A stretch of 64,000 nucleotides of DNA. Source: Nocardia panacis. GTDB lineage: Bacteria; Actinomycetota; Actinomycetes; Mycobacteriales; Mycobacteriaceae. Positions 28,201 through 34,632 of this stretch are shown here, in pieces. The stretch lies in assembly GCF_003598715.1 (NCBI RefSeq), contig NZ_QZFU01000024.1, positions 35,513 through 99,512 of the forward strand, given 5' to 3'. A program made the position numbers and the translations under genes. The notes under the pieces were generated by a model. The model ran no database searches. It saw nothing but the letters and a program-made list of their open reading frames with translations, and was not told the origin of the DNA. Within the stretch, counting starts at the first letter, position 1. Every line of letters starts with the position of its first letter.

Positions 28201-29207
28201 AAGGCGACATGATCGGATTGCGCCGCCAGCCGCGAGGTGATGAAGAAGGCCACCACCCGCACATGCGCGGGGGGATGCAGCGCGAACCACGACATGAGAG
28301 CCGTCTTGCCCGCCCAAGGTCCGGCACGCCACCACAGATAGGGCTCCGGGCCGTCGCAGAAGGCGTTGAGTTCGGCCAGTTCGATCTCGCGGTCGACCAG
28401 TGGACCCAGCGGCGCGATATCGCGGACCTGCGCGAAGTAGGCGGCGGATTCGGTGCTGGGCAGCACGATTTCGGGAGCGCGCCACGCCGGGTTGGGCGCG
28501 AGGGCCAACTCGGCGGCCGTACCGCGCTCCAGAGCCTTGGGTTTGGGCAGGTTGTCGGCCGGAAGGCGTGCGCGCAGTTCGCGATACAGCGCCGACATGG
28601 TGAGATACCGCTCCCCGCCCGGTATTCCGCCGCGCAGCAGCGCCAGCAGCGCACCGGTGAAGGCGGTGCGGCCCTCGGCGTCGGCGGCGGCCGCGAATTT
28701 CGTCTTCTCGTCGGTGGCGGTCAGCACGAACGCGCCCTCGATATCGACGACCTCGCCGAGCGGGTCGGCCGCCAGCACATCGCGCCCGAATGCCTTTCCG
28801 CTGTGGCAGCAGTCGAGGACGACGATCTTCACCTTCGCGCGCGCGGCCCGAATCCTGGCCCGCACGGCCGAATACGGCACGGTGGTGAAGGCGGCGTCCT
28901 CGGCGCGGGACCCGCCGTGGGTGAGGTGCAGCTCATTGTCGATGGCGACGCCGTGGCCGACGTAGTAGAACAGCAGCAGGTCCACGGCCGACTCCTCGGC
29001 GGCGCTGAGCGCGCGCGAGACGGGGACCGCGTCCGGCGGATCCAGCACCACCTGCACATGTTCGAGACCGGTTGTGGCGCGCAGGAATTCGGCCAGTTCG
29101 CGCACGCTGCGGGCGATGGCGGGCAGCGAGGCGAATCCGGAGTCCTCGGCGTAGCGGGAGGTGCCGATCAGCACCACGCGGGAGTCGTGCGAATCAGGAA
29201 GCCTCAT
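25230..29207 (-). CDS. Caspase-NTPase-helical repeat conflict protein (EACC1-associated type)
   Basis: A 1,325-residue cytosolic protein with three parts. Residues 8-230 are a caspase-like peptidase with catalytic H85 (YYVGHG) and C134 (VVLDCCHSG). Residues 265-460 are a STAND/NACHT-like NTPase with Walker A GPWAGKT (296-302), Walker B ILLIVDGLDED (384-394) and VLVASRP after it. From about residue 560 to the end are alpha-alpha repeats of TPR-like type. In this architecture the repeats are thought to sense a trigger, the NTPase to oligomerise and the caspase to cut proteins, causing arrest or death. It overlaps the EACC1 gene by 14 bases, so expression is coupled. All catalytic residues are intact. 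Function is inferred from architecture. Confidence 0.9.
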   Translation of the reverse strand: MRLPDSHDSRVVLIGTSRYAEDSGFASLPAIARSVRELAEFLRATTGLEHVQVVLDPPDAVPVSRALSAAEESAVDLLLFYYVGHGVAIDNELHLTHGGSRAEDAAFTTVPYSAVRARIRAARAKVKIVVLDCCHSGKAFGRDVLAADPLGEVVDIEGAFVLTATDEKTKFAAAADAEGRTAFTGALLALLRGGIPGGERYLTMSALYRELRARLPADNLPKPKALERGTAAELALAPNPAWRAPEIVLPSTESAAYFAQVRDIAPLGPLVDREIELAELNAFCDGPEPYLWWRAGPWAGKTALMSWFALHPPAHVRVVAFFITSRLAAQSDHVAFTEAVLDQLSVLLPAERIAVSAMGGNRDTLRRHLLDLAARRAAESGGRILLIVDGLDEDQGTPSIASLLPKHPGPGLRVLVASRPNPPVPLDVAGGHPLRTCRHRPLAQSKYAHDIRRAAQYELSTLLAHPGEAKHLGLITAAGGLTKTELADITGLPPYHFTQLLSGIVGRSFRARTTPFDTDSTYLFAHETLREEAENALGPALVDEYREQIHRWAEGYRAEGWPPETPNYLLTRYFSMLRTREDLPRMTALALDRARHDRMLHRTGGDIAARTEIAAVGAALAGQPDPDLLTLCRLALHRDRLAQRSNNIPTGLPAAFARLGAFERAANLARSLPDPVRRTEAHIALAAVPRDTAGHEQDRLLAESLVREIKDDSAEQERLCAELIAALVAVGDIGNAEKLIDAIHDPYLELIVQGILVPVWLEAGRPEDALRALRRVEILAERFVSAKYQGRAQVALARALAEIGEFDRAESIVHGIDNPADRIAAAGGMLRALSRANLTDRARTIAEEMARIPEDEPETTRKYLVAVLIRSLAEAGFGRQARALHTEDDPSPEYFARLIDLGELDLAEQCARRIAAPEARADALTDLIVEFLDAGRESEARQLAEEVEADAIRMDNPLRYSEGLFALAGALLEAGELPLARAAAARIPLRFLRIRALVAQNGDLARFAGPRPSVSATGDGHLLELVEEVLLQHRLHPDTEPPLACAEQAVLHADHAEAALRLATILIEIGLARAGFDLIVEMPSVHHQISILAELGGPLVEAGLLEPVRRRLRSMEPVVRRLTDEGRPAVLRDLGIAYARIGDLPRAQTIAAAFDDLPPKAHIQLEIVAAHVKSGDLDIATELADTITYIHERIHALLTVAAAHTDRDTAEHLLTRAEHEATRIRGHGEMDDIALHLVDTALHLAQFDRTRTSADLADHPKTRAEALLRLTNALLTHHPIPHTEIHHLLADIWNTTDWYRPLPALAHLSPTLLRTLAQEILNPTT

Positions 29208-29565
29208 CGGGCGTTCCGCGGACGAGTTCGATCGCCTCGTTCACCTGTTCGGCCCGCACGGCCCGGCCGCCCGAGGTCGTGATCTCGGCGGTAATCCCGT
29301 CAGGGCGGGTGATTCGCAATCTCAGCCGCGGTTTGCGCATATGCAGCCACGCGGTGAGGCACGTGGTCAGCGCCGTGAACAACTCCATCGAATCCAGCAC
29401 GAGGCGAATGACCTCCTCGGCGCCCAACGTGTCGGGGCGTTCCGCGCCGGGGTCGAGATGTTTTCGCGCGGAACGCAGTTCGTCGTCCTCGAGGAGAGCC
29501 GAATAGAGGGAGTGCAGCTCCTCGACATCATCTTCGGCCTCCGATACCGTGACCACCAGCTCCAC
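29194..29565 (-). CDS. EACC1-type small partner of the caspase conflict protein
   Basis: A 123-residue protein starting at GTG 29565, with GGGGAAGGA upstream. The N-terminus VELVVTVSEAEDDVEELHSLYSAL, the central hydrophobic helix pair (TALTTCLTAWLHM) and the basic KPRLRLRITRPDG strand match the effector-associated constant component EACC1. That family was described in predicted NTP-dependent conflict systems, where it accompanies variable effector proteins. The central segment may contact membrane. It is the first gene of a two-gene operon with the caspase protein. Its molecular role is not established for the family. Confidence 0.8.
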   Translation of the reverse strand: MELVVTVSEAEDDVEELHSLYSALLEDDELRSARKHLDPGAERPDTLGAEEVIRLVLDSMELFTALTTCLTAWLHMRKPRLRLRITRPDGITAEITTSGGRAVRAEQVNEAIELVRGTPDEAS

Positions 29566-29936
29566 AGTCCGTCCTTCCCCACGGGTGTGCCATGCGTTCT
29601 GGGAATATATCCTGCTGTACCGCAATTGTTCTCCGTTCCGCTCCGCTCGCGCCGCGGCGGCTCGGGTTCGCGCGCGCCGGGTGGCGCACCGAATGTCGTG
29701 TCGCGGGGAATTGGCGACAAAGATCAATTCGCGCGGATTTCCTGTGGTGAACCTCTCTCGACCGGCCGAAAGACGCCTCCGCCCAGCGGTCTTCGCTGGT
29801 TGCCGGGCCGTTTGCCTGCCCGGCGCACCCGAGCGCGGGGTATAGGGGGCTGGCGGGCAGGCTCGGACTTATGCACTCTGGACCGGGAGGGCGTGCGTTT
29901 GTGCACGCCGATCGGTGTATGGGCAGGGGTGTTGGC
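29566..29936. other. Divergent spacer between the EACC1-caspase operon and the nuclease-like gene
   Basis: This 371-base stretch has no supported gene. Near the EACC1 end there is a short AT-rich island; read on the minus strand it gives TATATT (29604-29609), about 40 bases before the EACC1 GTG, a candidate -10 element. No convincing -35 was found. No clear promoter was seen for the plus-strand gene. Confidence 0.4.
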
Positions 29937-30878
29937 GTGAGAACGAAGCAGCGGGCGAATCCGGCCTGCGGACGCCGGGCGATGCTCGCCGAACTGGGCA
30001 TCACCGGCGAGCCGAGCCGCGCGCCCGGTGAGGGCTACGGCTGCCGCTGCACCGAATGCGCGGCGGCGCAATGGGATGTGCGGCGGCTCAAATACTGGCT
30101 CGTCGGCAGACTGCTCGCCTACGGCGCCGAGATCGCCGAGGTGGACCATCGGGTCGGCTCGATCCCGGTCGATATCTACTGGCGAAAAGGCGAGCGTCAG
30201 TACGCGATCGAGGTGCGCACGGCCACCCTCGACCGCGCCTCCGCTCAGGAGCACACCGCCTCGCTGCGCGCCGCCGGTCTCGACGGCGTGCTGTGGTTGT
30301 GCCTGCCGGGCTACTGGGTCGAGCACCTACCCGCGCTCGGCATCGCCGATTTCACGCCCTCGGGTGTCGAATACCGGGCAGTGCAGGGCGTGGTCGATGT
30401 CGAGCACACCTCGGTGGTCTCACCGCGCCGCGAACCCTACGAGCTGCGCGAATTCATCCAGCGCTGGATCAGCGGCGAAATGGTCTGGGGCTACCGCGAT
30501 CCGATGACGGGAGGCTGGGCCACCGTGTCCGACTGGGAACATCACACCCGCACACAGGCCGCGGTGATCGCCCGCCAGCAGCAGGAGCTGATGAACCAGC
30601 GCACCTCGCTCGCGGTCTCCCGAAAAGCGGTGCGCGACAAGCAGAAACAGGTGATGAAACTCACCACCCGGCTCGAGCGTGCGGATCTGACGGCGCAGGA
30701 GCAGGCCGAGACGCTCGACGAGGTGCGCCGCAAACTCGCCGATCACCACCGGGTGGACAATGCCCTGCGCAATACGATCCGCAGCCTCGAGTCCACCATC
30801 GGGCACTGGCAGTTGGTGACCTGCTGCGCCATGCTGCTGATCATCACCTTCCTCGCGGGCGCGATGATCGTGCGCTGA
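29937..30878 (+). CDS. CoiA-like nuclease-fold protein with coiled coil and C-terminal membrane anchor
   Basis: A 313-residue protein. A cysteine cluster (C36, C38, C41 in YGCRCTEC) could bind zinc. A restriction-endonuclease-like core follows, with PVDIYW (D79) and IEVRTA (E92-V-R94) in place of the usual D...ExK, then LDGVLWLCLPG, all as in CoiA-type proteins. Residues 205-285 form a coiled coil (QQQELMNQR to LRNTIRSLEST), and residues 292-312 are one transmembrane helix. It would be a cytosolic nuclease-like domain tethered to the membrane. The Lys-to-Arg change leaves activity open. I chose GTG 29937; longer starts are possible. It is divergent from the EACC1-caspase operon. Confidence 0.7.
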   Translation: MRTKQRANPACGRRAMLAELGITGEPSRAPGEGYGCRCTECAAAQWDVRRLKYWLVGRLLAYGAEIAEVDHRVGSIPVDIYWRKGERQYAIEVRTATLDRASAQEHTASLRAAGLDGVLWLCLPGYWVEHLPALGIADFTPSGVEYRAVQGVVDVEHTSVVSPRREPYELREFIQRWISGEMVWGYRDPMTGGWATVSDWEHHTRTQAAVIARQQQELMNQRTSLAVSRKAVRDKQKQVMKLTTRLERADLTAQEQAETLDEVRRKLADHHRVDNALRNTIRSLESTIGHWQLVTCCAMLLIITFLAGAMIVR

Positions 30879-30899
30879 GGCGGCGGCCCGCGCCGAGGA

Positions 30900-31175
30900 T
30901 CAGAAGCTGAAGGCGATCGACCGCAGGATCAGCACCGCGATGAATACGGCGGTGAAGGCCAGATCGATGGACAGTCCGCCCGCGCGGATCGGTCGCAGCA
31001 CCTTGCGCACCGGGGCGATGACGGGTTCGGTCCAGGTGTGGGTGAAAGCGCGCACCTTGTTCGTCCAGGTCGGGCTCTCGGCGAGGATCGCGATCCAGTC
31101 CAGCACCACCCTGGCGAGCAGCAGCAGCATGAACAAGGTCAACGCGAACCCGAGCAGCGATCCGATGATGTGCAT
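30900..31175 (-). CDS. YggT family membrane protein
   Basis: A 91-residue inner-membrane protein with two hydrophobic helices (GFALTLFMLLLLARVVLDW and AFTAVFIAVLILRSIAF region) flanking the conserved THTWTEPVIAPVRKVLRPI loop. This loop identifies the YggT family, linked in other bacteria to division or osmotic tolerance. In many actinobacteria a yggT sits beside sepF and wag31; here it is isolated, so it may be a second copy. Confidence 0.9.
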   Translation of the reverse strand: MHIIGSLLGFALTLFMLLLLARVVLDWIAILAESPTWTNKVRAFTHTWTEPVIAPVRKVLRPIRAGGLSIDLAFTAVFIAVLILRSIAFSF

Positions 31176-31251
31176 TGCAGCTCCTTGGTGATGGCGGTTC
31201 TACCGGTATCAACGCCGCAGGGACCGCGCGAGTGCCGCGCGCGTCGGGTTC

Positions 31252-32442
31252 TCAGCCGCCTTTCAGTTCAGTATCGCCCGCGGTGAGCGCGAAGGGGCCG
31301 CGCTCCCACCGCCAGGAATGCCGCAGCGTGAGCGCCACCAAGTCGAGCAGGTCCAGCCCGGACTGTTCCCGGATCGAGCGCAGCGCATGCCAGTAGACCG
31401 GACCCGCCGCCACCGACTCGACCAACAGGGCCTCGGCCGCGGCGTCGACCGGGCGGCGCAGCAGATCCGGGACACCCAGTCGGCTGCCCGTCCACAGCGC
31501 CCAACCCCACCCTCGTTCGTGCGCGTACCCGCGGGCCGCCGCCGCCCTGACGCGGTTGACGTGGAATCCGAGCTGCCCCAGCGGTTGCACATCGATAAGA
31601 ACGACGCGGCCGTCCCGCAACTCGGCCGCGACACTCGGATAACCCACCCGCTCCACACCCTCGACCCGATAGGTGAGCGCGACCGGCTGCTCCCGGAAGG
31701 TGCGCACCGCGTCGGCCGCGGTGAGCACACGCAGCAGCCGCGCCTCCAAACCCGAATCGAAGGCCACGTCGCGACCCACCTTGTCGAGGTAGAAACGGCC
31801 GCGGCCCTCGTCGTCCGCGTCGACCAGTCGGGCAGGCGCGTCGGGCAGCGGCGCGGGGGAGCCCGAGGCGGGCCATTCGATCTGAGCCGACATCGCATCC
31901 CATTCGCCGAGGGCGGGCGGTTCGGCATGCAGTTTGGTCAGGCGGCTGTTGGTCTTCTTGCGCCAGGCCAGGATGCGCTGGGTGACGAATCCCGCGATCC
32001 GGCGCGCGTCCTCGCCCGGATGTCCGGCCAAGCGCAGTTTGAGGTAGGTCAGCTCGTTGGCGGCGAGATCGGTATCGGTGGCGTAGGTCTCGGCCAGGAA
32101 GGCGCGCAGCAGTTGGGAATCGCGGGCGCCCAGCGGATACCGCTCGGCGAAGACACCGCCGCACTGCCCGGTGAGCTGGGCGTCACGCAGCAACAGACCC
32201 ACAGCCTTGGTGTGCACCTGGCGAACACGGTCGCGCGAGAGGTCGTAGCGGGCGCCGATCATCGCCAGCGTCTGCGGGCGTTCACCGCGCAGACCCAATC
32301 GCAATCGCATGACCTCCGCATTGCGCGGCCTATCCGCGGCCTGCTCGGCGACCAGCCCGGCCAACCGCTCGACGACATCCTCGAGCCCGAACGACACGTC
32401 GTCGCGAATATCGTCCAACTCCGCCTCGTCGACCGCCGTCAC
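31252..32442 (-). CDS. Sigma-region-4-like HTH fused to TnsA-like nuclease-fold domain
   Basis: A 396-residue protein. Residues 45-90 look like sigma-70 region 4 (LAMIGARYDLSRDRVRQVHTKAV). Residues 205-320 resemble the TnsA endonuclease domain, with a FREQPVALTY strand, a YPSV strand where TnsA-like nucleases have a PDF-type acid, and VVLIDVQPLGQ where ExK is expected. The expected catalytic acid is thus Ser and the lysine is Gln, so cleavage is unlikely and DNA or protein binding more plausible. No core sigma region 2 is present, so it is not a full sigma factor. No transposition partner genes are nearby. Confidence 0.65.
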   Translation of the reverse strand: MTAVDEAELDDIRDDVSFGLEDVVERLAGLVAEQAADRPRNAEVMRLRLGLRGERPQTLAMIGARYDLSRDRVRQVHTKAVGLLLRDAQLTGQCGGVFAERYPLGARDSQLLRAFLAETYATDTDLAANELTYLKLRLAGHPGEDARRIAGFVTQRILAWRKKTNSRLTKLHAEPPALGEWDAMSAQIEWPASGSPAPLPDAPARLVDADDEGRGRFYLDKVGRDVAFDSGLEARLLRVLTAADAVRTFREQPVALTYRVEGVERVGYPSVAAELRDGRVVLIDVQPLGQLGFHVNRVRAAAARGYAHERGWGWALWTGSRLGVPDLLRRPVDAAAEALLVESVAAGPVYWHALRSIREQSGLDLLDLVALTLRHSWRWERGPFALTAGDTELKGG

Positions 32443-32503
32443 CGCACCCCTTATCGATTGTCCTGTGCCGCAAGAGCGTATCTCCCGACACCGACAAATC
32501 CCG

Positions 32504-33385
32504 CTACCAGTGCTCCCGCACCCACGCCGCGACGGGCGCCAACGCCGCCGGACTCACCGGATCGCGCAGCGAACGACGGTAGCCGCGCGGACCGGCCCGT
32601 TTGGGATCCGGCCGCAACAGGTGACTGAGTTCGGGCACGATATGACCCTCGAACGGCCCGCGCACCAGGTTCCCGATGGTCTCGACATCCTCCGGCGGGA
32701 CCTGCAGGTCATTGGCGCCGGTGAGGGCCAGCACCGGCGCCTCGATCCGGGACAGCGCCGCGGTCGGGTCGTAGTCGGCGAATTCGCGCAGCCACCGGGC
32801 CGCGATCCTCGTGCCTTGGACCCGCATGACATCCGCATCGCTCGCTCGGATGCGGGCCAGCCGCTTCGGTTGCGTGACAAGGGGATCCGCGCGAACGAGG
32901 CGCATCGTGGCGCGCAACCAGCCGGGGAAGGTCGCCACGATGCGGGCCGTCTGCCAGGTCAGGATGTCCGCGCCCGGTCCGGCTCCGCACCACAGCAGGG
33001 CCGCGCCCGCGACACTGCCATCGGCGGCCAACTCGACGGCGTGCAGCGCGCCCTCGCTGTGTCCCACGGCGAGCAGCGGACCCGACGCGTGCTCCGCCAG
33101 GGCGGTGAGCGCGATCCTGGCGTCGGTCAGGCGGTCGGTGAAGCCGACCCGGTAGTAGTCGCCCTGGCTCGCCCCGATCCCGCGCTTGTCGTAGCGCAGG
33201 CTGGTGACACCCGCCGCGCCGAGCGCGGTGGCCAGGGACTTCGTGATGTCCAGCGCGAGGCCGGGCCGATTGGAATCGCGGTCGATGGGGCCGGAGCCGG
33301 TGATGAGCAGCGCCGCCGCGACCGGGTTCGCCGCCTCGGTGAGGGTGCCCGCCAGCCTGCCGCCGTCGAAGACGATCTCCGGCAC
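32504..33385 (-). CDS. Alpha/beta hydrolase
   Basis: A 293-residue cytosolic hydrolase. The oxyanion region is ALLITGSGPIDRDSN, the nucleophile elbow AVGHSEGAL, the acid strand LALTGANDLQVPP, and the histidine lies in VPELSHLLRP. These match peptidase S9/dienelactone-like hydrolases of the YqiA/BAAT group. I chose GTG 33385 because the longer open frame upstream is out of phase with the DUF5808 gene and reads as a shadow. It starts four bases after the DUF5808 stop, so the two genes are translationally coupled. Substrate unknown. Confidence 0.85.
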   Translation of the reverse strand: MPEIVFDGGRLAGTLTEAANPVAAALLITGSGPIDRDSNRPGLALDITKSLATALGAAGVTSLRYDKRGIGASQGDYYRVGFTDRLTDARIALTALAEHASGPLLAVGHSEGALHAVELAADGSVAGAALLWCGAGPGADILTWQTARIVATFPGWLRATMRLVRADPLVTQPKRLARIRASDADVMRVQGTRIAARWLREFADYDPTAALSRIEAPVLALTGANDLQVPPEDVETIGNLVRGPFEGHIVPELSHLLRPDPKRAGPRGYRRSLRDPVSPAALAPVAAWVREHW

Positions 33386-33389
33386 GTCC

Positions 33390-33593
33390 TCAGCCCTGCT
33401 TGCGCCAGTGCAGCAGGCGGTAGAAGTTGAGGTCGTAACCCCAGCCGAAGGATTTGGGGGTGAACAGGCGCGGGTCGTCGGGATTCCACATGCGGGCCTT
33501 GACCCGCTCCCAGGTGGGGCGCCGCCAGTCATAGGGGACGCCGAACGTCTTGCCCTCCGGGTCGGGTACGCAGTCATTCTCCGGGCCGGTCAT
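33390..33593 (-). CDS. DUF5808-family small protein
   Basis: A 67-residue protein with the compact tryptophan-rich sequence KTFGVPYDWRRPTWERVK, then PRLFTPKSFGWGYDLNFYRL, the signature of the DUF5808 group. Family function is unknown. No signal or membrane segment. It lies directly upstream of, and is coupled to, an alpha/beta hydrolase gene. Confidence 0.78.
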   Translation of the reverse strand: MTGPENDCVPDPEGKTFGVPYDWRRPTWERVKARMWNPDDPRLFTPKSFGWGYDLNFYRLLHWRKQG

Positions 33594-33712
33594 CTCGCAT
33601 CCTTTCCGTCGACGGGTATACGGCCCACAGTAGGTCGCCGTATCGACAGCAGGTGCCCGGACGTGTCCGGCGTGTCATGCGGAGCGCGAAAACTATTCCG
33701 TCGCACGGACTT

Positions 33713-33756
33713 TCACCGAAAACAAAACGGAGGCCCGGTGATGAACCGGACCTCCG
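33713..33756 (-). terminator. Intrinsic terminator of the tRNA-Gly-Cys-Val unit
   Basis: Arms 33728-33739 and 33745-33756 pair with one mismatch around GATGA. Read on the minus strand the stem is followed by TTTTGTTTTCGG. It lies nine bases downstream of tRNA-Val(GAC). Confidence 0.8.
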
Positions 33757-33764
33757 TGAGAGGA

Positions 33765-33839
33765 TGGTGCGCGATACTGGGATTGAACCAGTGACCTCTT
33801 CCGTGTCAGGGAAGCGCTCTCCCGCTGAGCTAATCGCGC
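33765..33839 (-). tRNA. tRNA-Val (GAC)
   Basis: The cloverleaf is complete: acceptor stem GCGCGAT/ATCGCGC, anticodon stem CTTCC/GGAAG with loop CTGACAC (anticodon GAC), and T-loop GTTCAATC. The 3' CCA is encoded (33765-33767 on the complement). It is the last tRNA of a three-gene minus-strand unit. Confidence 0.95.
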
Positions 33840-33840
33840 G

Positions 33841-33911
33841 AGGTGGAGACGGGAATCGAACCCGTGTGCACGGCTTTGCAGGCCGTTGCCTCACCACTCG
33901 GCCACTCCACC
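33841..33911 (-). tRNA. tRNA-Cys (GCA)
   Basis: Acceptor stem GGTGGAG/CTCCACC, anticodon loop CTGCAAA (GCA), discriminator U as expected for cysteine. CCA is not encoded. It sits one base from tRNA-Val(GAC). Confidence 0.95.
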
Positions 33912-33955
33912 GCGCAAAGGGGGACGGCGTACTTGATGCCAAACCCTACCTCTCG

Positions 33956-34028
33956 AGCGGATGACGGGATTCGAACCCGCGACCCTCACCTTGGCAAGGT
34001 GATGCGCTACCAGCTGCGCTACATCCGC
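33956..34028 (-). tRNA. tRNA-Gly (GCC)
   Basis: Acceptor stem GCGGATG/CATCCGC, anticodon loop TTGCCAA (GCC), T-arm GGGTTCGAATCCC, discriminator U. It is the first of the three-tRNA minus-strand unit. Confidence 0.95.
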
Positions 34029-34073
34029 ATTTGCTTCTCGGCGGCGTTTCCGACCTCCTCGTTGCGAGACAGA

Positions 34074-34103
34074 ACATTAGCCGACGGCCGGTGAAAGGTA
34101 CAA
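34074..34103 (-). promoter_or_regulatory. Promoter of the tRNA-Gly-Cys-Val unit
   Basis: On the minus strand TTGTAC (34098-34103) and TAATGT (34074-34079) are 18 bases apart and end 45 bases before tRNA-Gly. The core GCTAATGTTC is identical in the divergent tRNA-Val promoter candidate. Confidence 0.55.
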
Positions 34104-34252
34104 ATCCGCTGGTAGAACGGGGAAAATCCGCGAGGTTGCCAATGTGACGGGGGAGGCGCTCGAGGCTGTCGGGATTCCTGTGCCGCCATATCCCCTTCCC
34201 GACAGCCCTCCTCGGCCGCCCGCCGCGTCACACGTCATGCCGTAGTGGCGAT

Positions 34253-34283
34253 TTGGTGAACCACGGGTGACCCGTGCTAATGT
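34253..34283 (+). promoter_or_regulatory. Promoter candidate of tRNA-Val (CAC)
   Basis: TTGGTG (34253-34258) and TAATGT (34278-34283) are 19 bases apart, about 58 bases before the tRNA. The -10 core matches that of the opposite tRNA unit. A short palindrome lies in the spacer. Confidence 0.45.
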
Positions 34284-34341
34284 TCCATCTCGTTCGGCAG
34301 GCCCCGCAGCCCCGAACAGCCCGCCTCCACGCGGGCAGTAT

Positions 34342-34413
34342 GGTCTCATAGCTCAGCGGGAGAGCGTCCGCCTCACACGCGGAAGGTCGCTGGTTCGATC
34401 CCAGCTGGGACCA
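34342..34413 (+). tRNA. tRNA-Val (CAC), probable prophage attachment gene
   Basis: Acceptor stem GGTCTCA/TGGGACC, anticodon stem TCCGC/GCGGA with loop CTCACAC (anticodon CAC), T-loop GTTCGATCC. CCA is not encoded. Host genes end here and prophage genes start about 100 bases later, so the 3' half of this gene is the likely integration core. The matching right-end copy is outside the window. Confidence 0.93.
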
Positions 34414-34422
34414 CAGTAGAAA

Positions 34423-34460
34423 ACAGCCCCTGACCAGGCAATAAGCTGGTCAGGGGCTGT
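34423..34460. terminator. Bidirectional terminator between tRNA-Val and the prophage late operon
   Basis: A perfect hairpin has 15-base arms (34423-34437 and 34446-34460) and an 8-base loop. On the minus strand TTTTCT follows, closing the phage late operon; on the plus strand a T-rich tract follows, closing the tRNA transcript. Confidence 0.8.
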
Positions 34461-34475
34461 ACTTCTATCTCGGGA

Positions 34476-34496
34476 CTGTAGCCACACCTGTAGCCA
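34476..34496. repeat. Direct repeats, possible integrase arm-type sites
   Basis: CTGTAGCCA occurs at 34476-34484 and again at 34488-34496, a 12-base period, just inside the presumed attachment core. Short direct repeats here are typical of tyrosine-integrase arm sites. No integrase is available in the window to support this. Confidence 0.4.
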
Positions 34497-34509
34497 AGCC
34501 CCAGTTTTC

Positions 34510-34617
34510 TCACCCGCCGAGTAGTGCCCCGATTGCGGCGACGATCACGGCCCCCAAGACGCGGCCGATCGTTCCCCACGGCAGTCCAGCCGGGTCAGCG
34601 GAAAAGCTCGAAATCAC
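34510..34617 (-). CDS. 35-residue membrane peptide at the end of the lysis module
   Basis: A very short gene that starts with GTG 34617 behind AGGAGA, 15 bases after the endolysin stop. The peptide has a short polar start (ISSFSADPAGLPWG) and one hydrophobic helix over residues 15-35 (VLGAVIVAAIGALLGG). It is the last gene before the terminator of the late operon. Position and shape suggest a holin, antiholin or other lysis helper, but it could also be a minor membrane peptide. I recognise no family. Confidence 0.6.
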   Translation of the reverse strand: MISSFSADPAGLPWGTIGRVLGAVIVAAIGALLGG

Positions 34618-34632
34618 TATTGTCTCCTGAGA

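Larger units (their letters stand above)
34029..34341. other. Divergent spacer between the tRNA units
   Basis: This 313-base spacer has no supported gene. It holds one promoter candidate for each direction, listed separately. Confidence 0.6.

Noticed and set aside
24331..28485. A 1,384-residue minus-strand open frame joining the caspase region to the DUF3558 gene
   Set aside because: Its first 1,150 residues are an Arg/Pro-rich off-frame reading of the caspase gene. Only the last 205 residues, from 24948, are a real protein.
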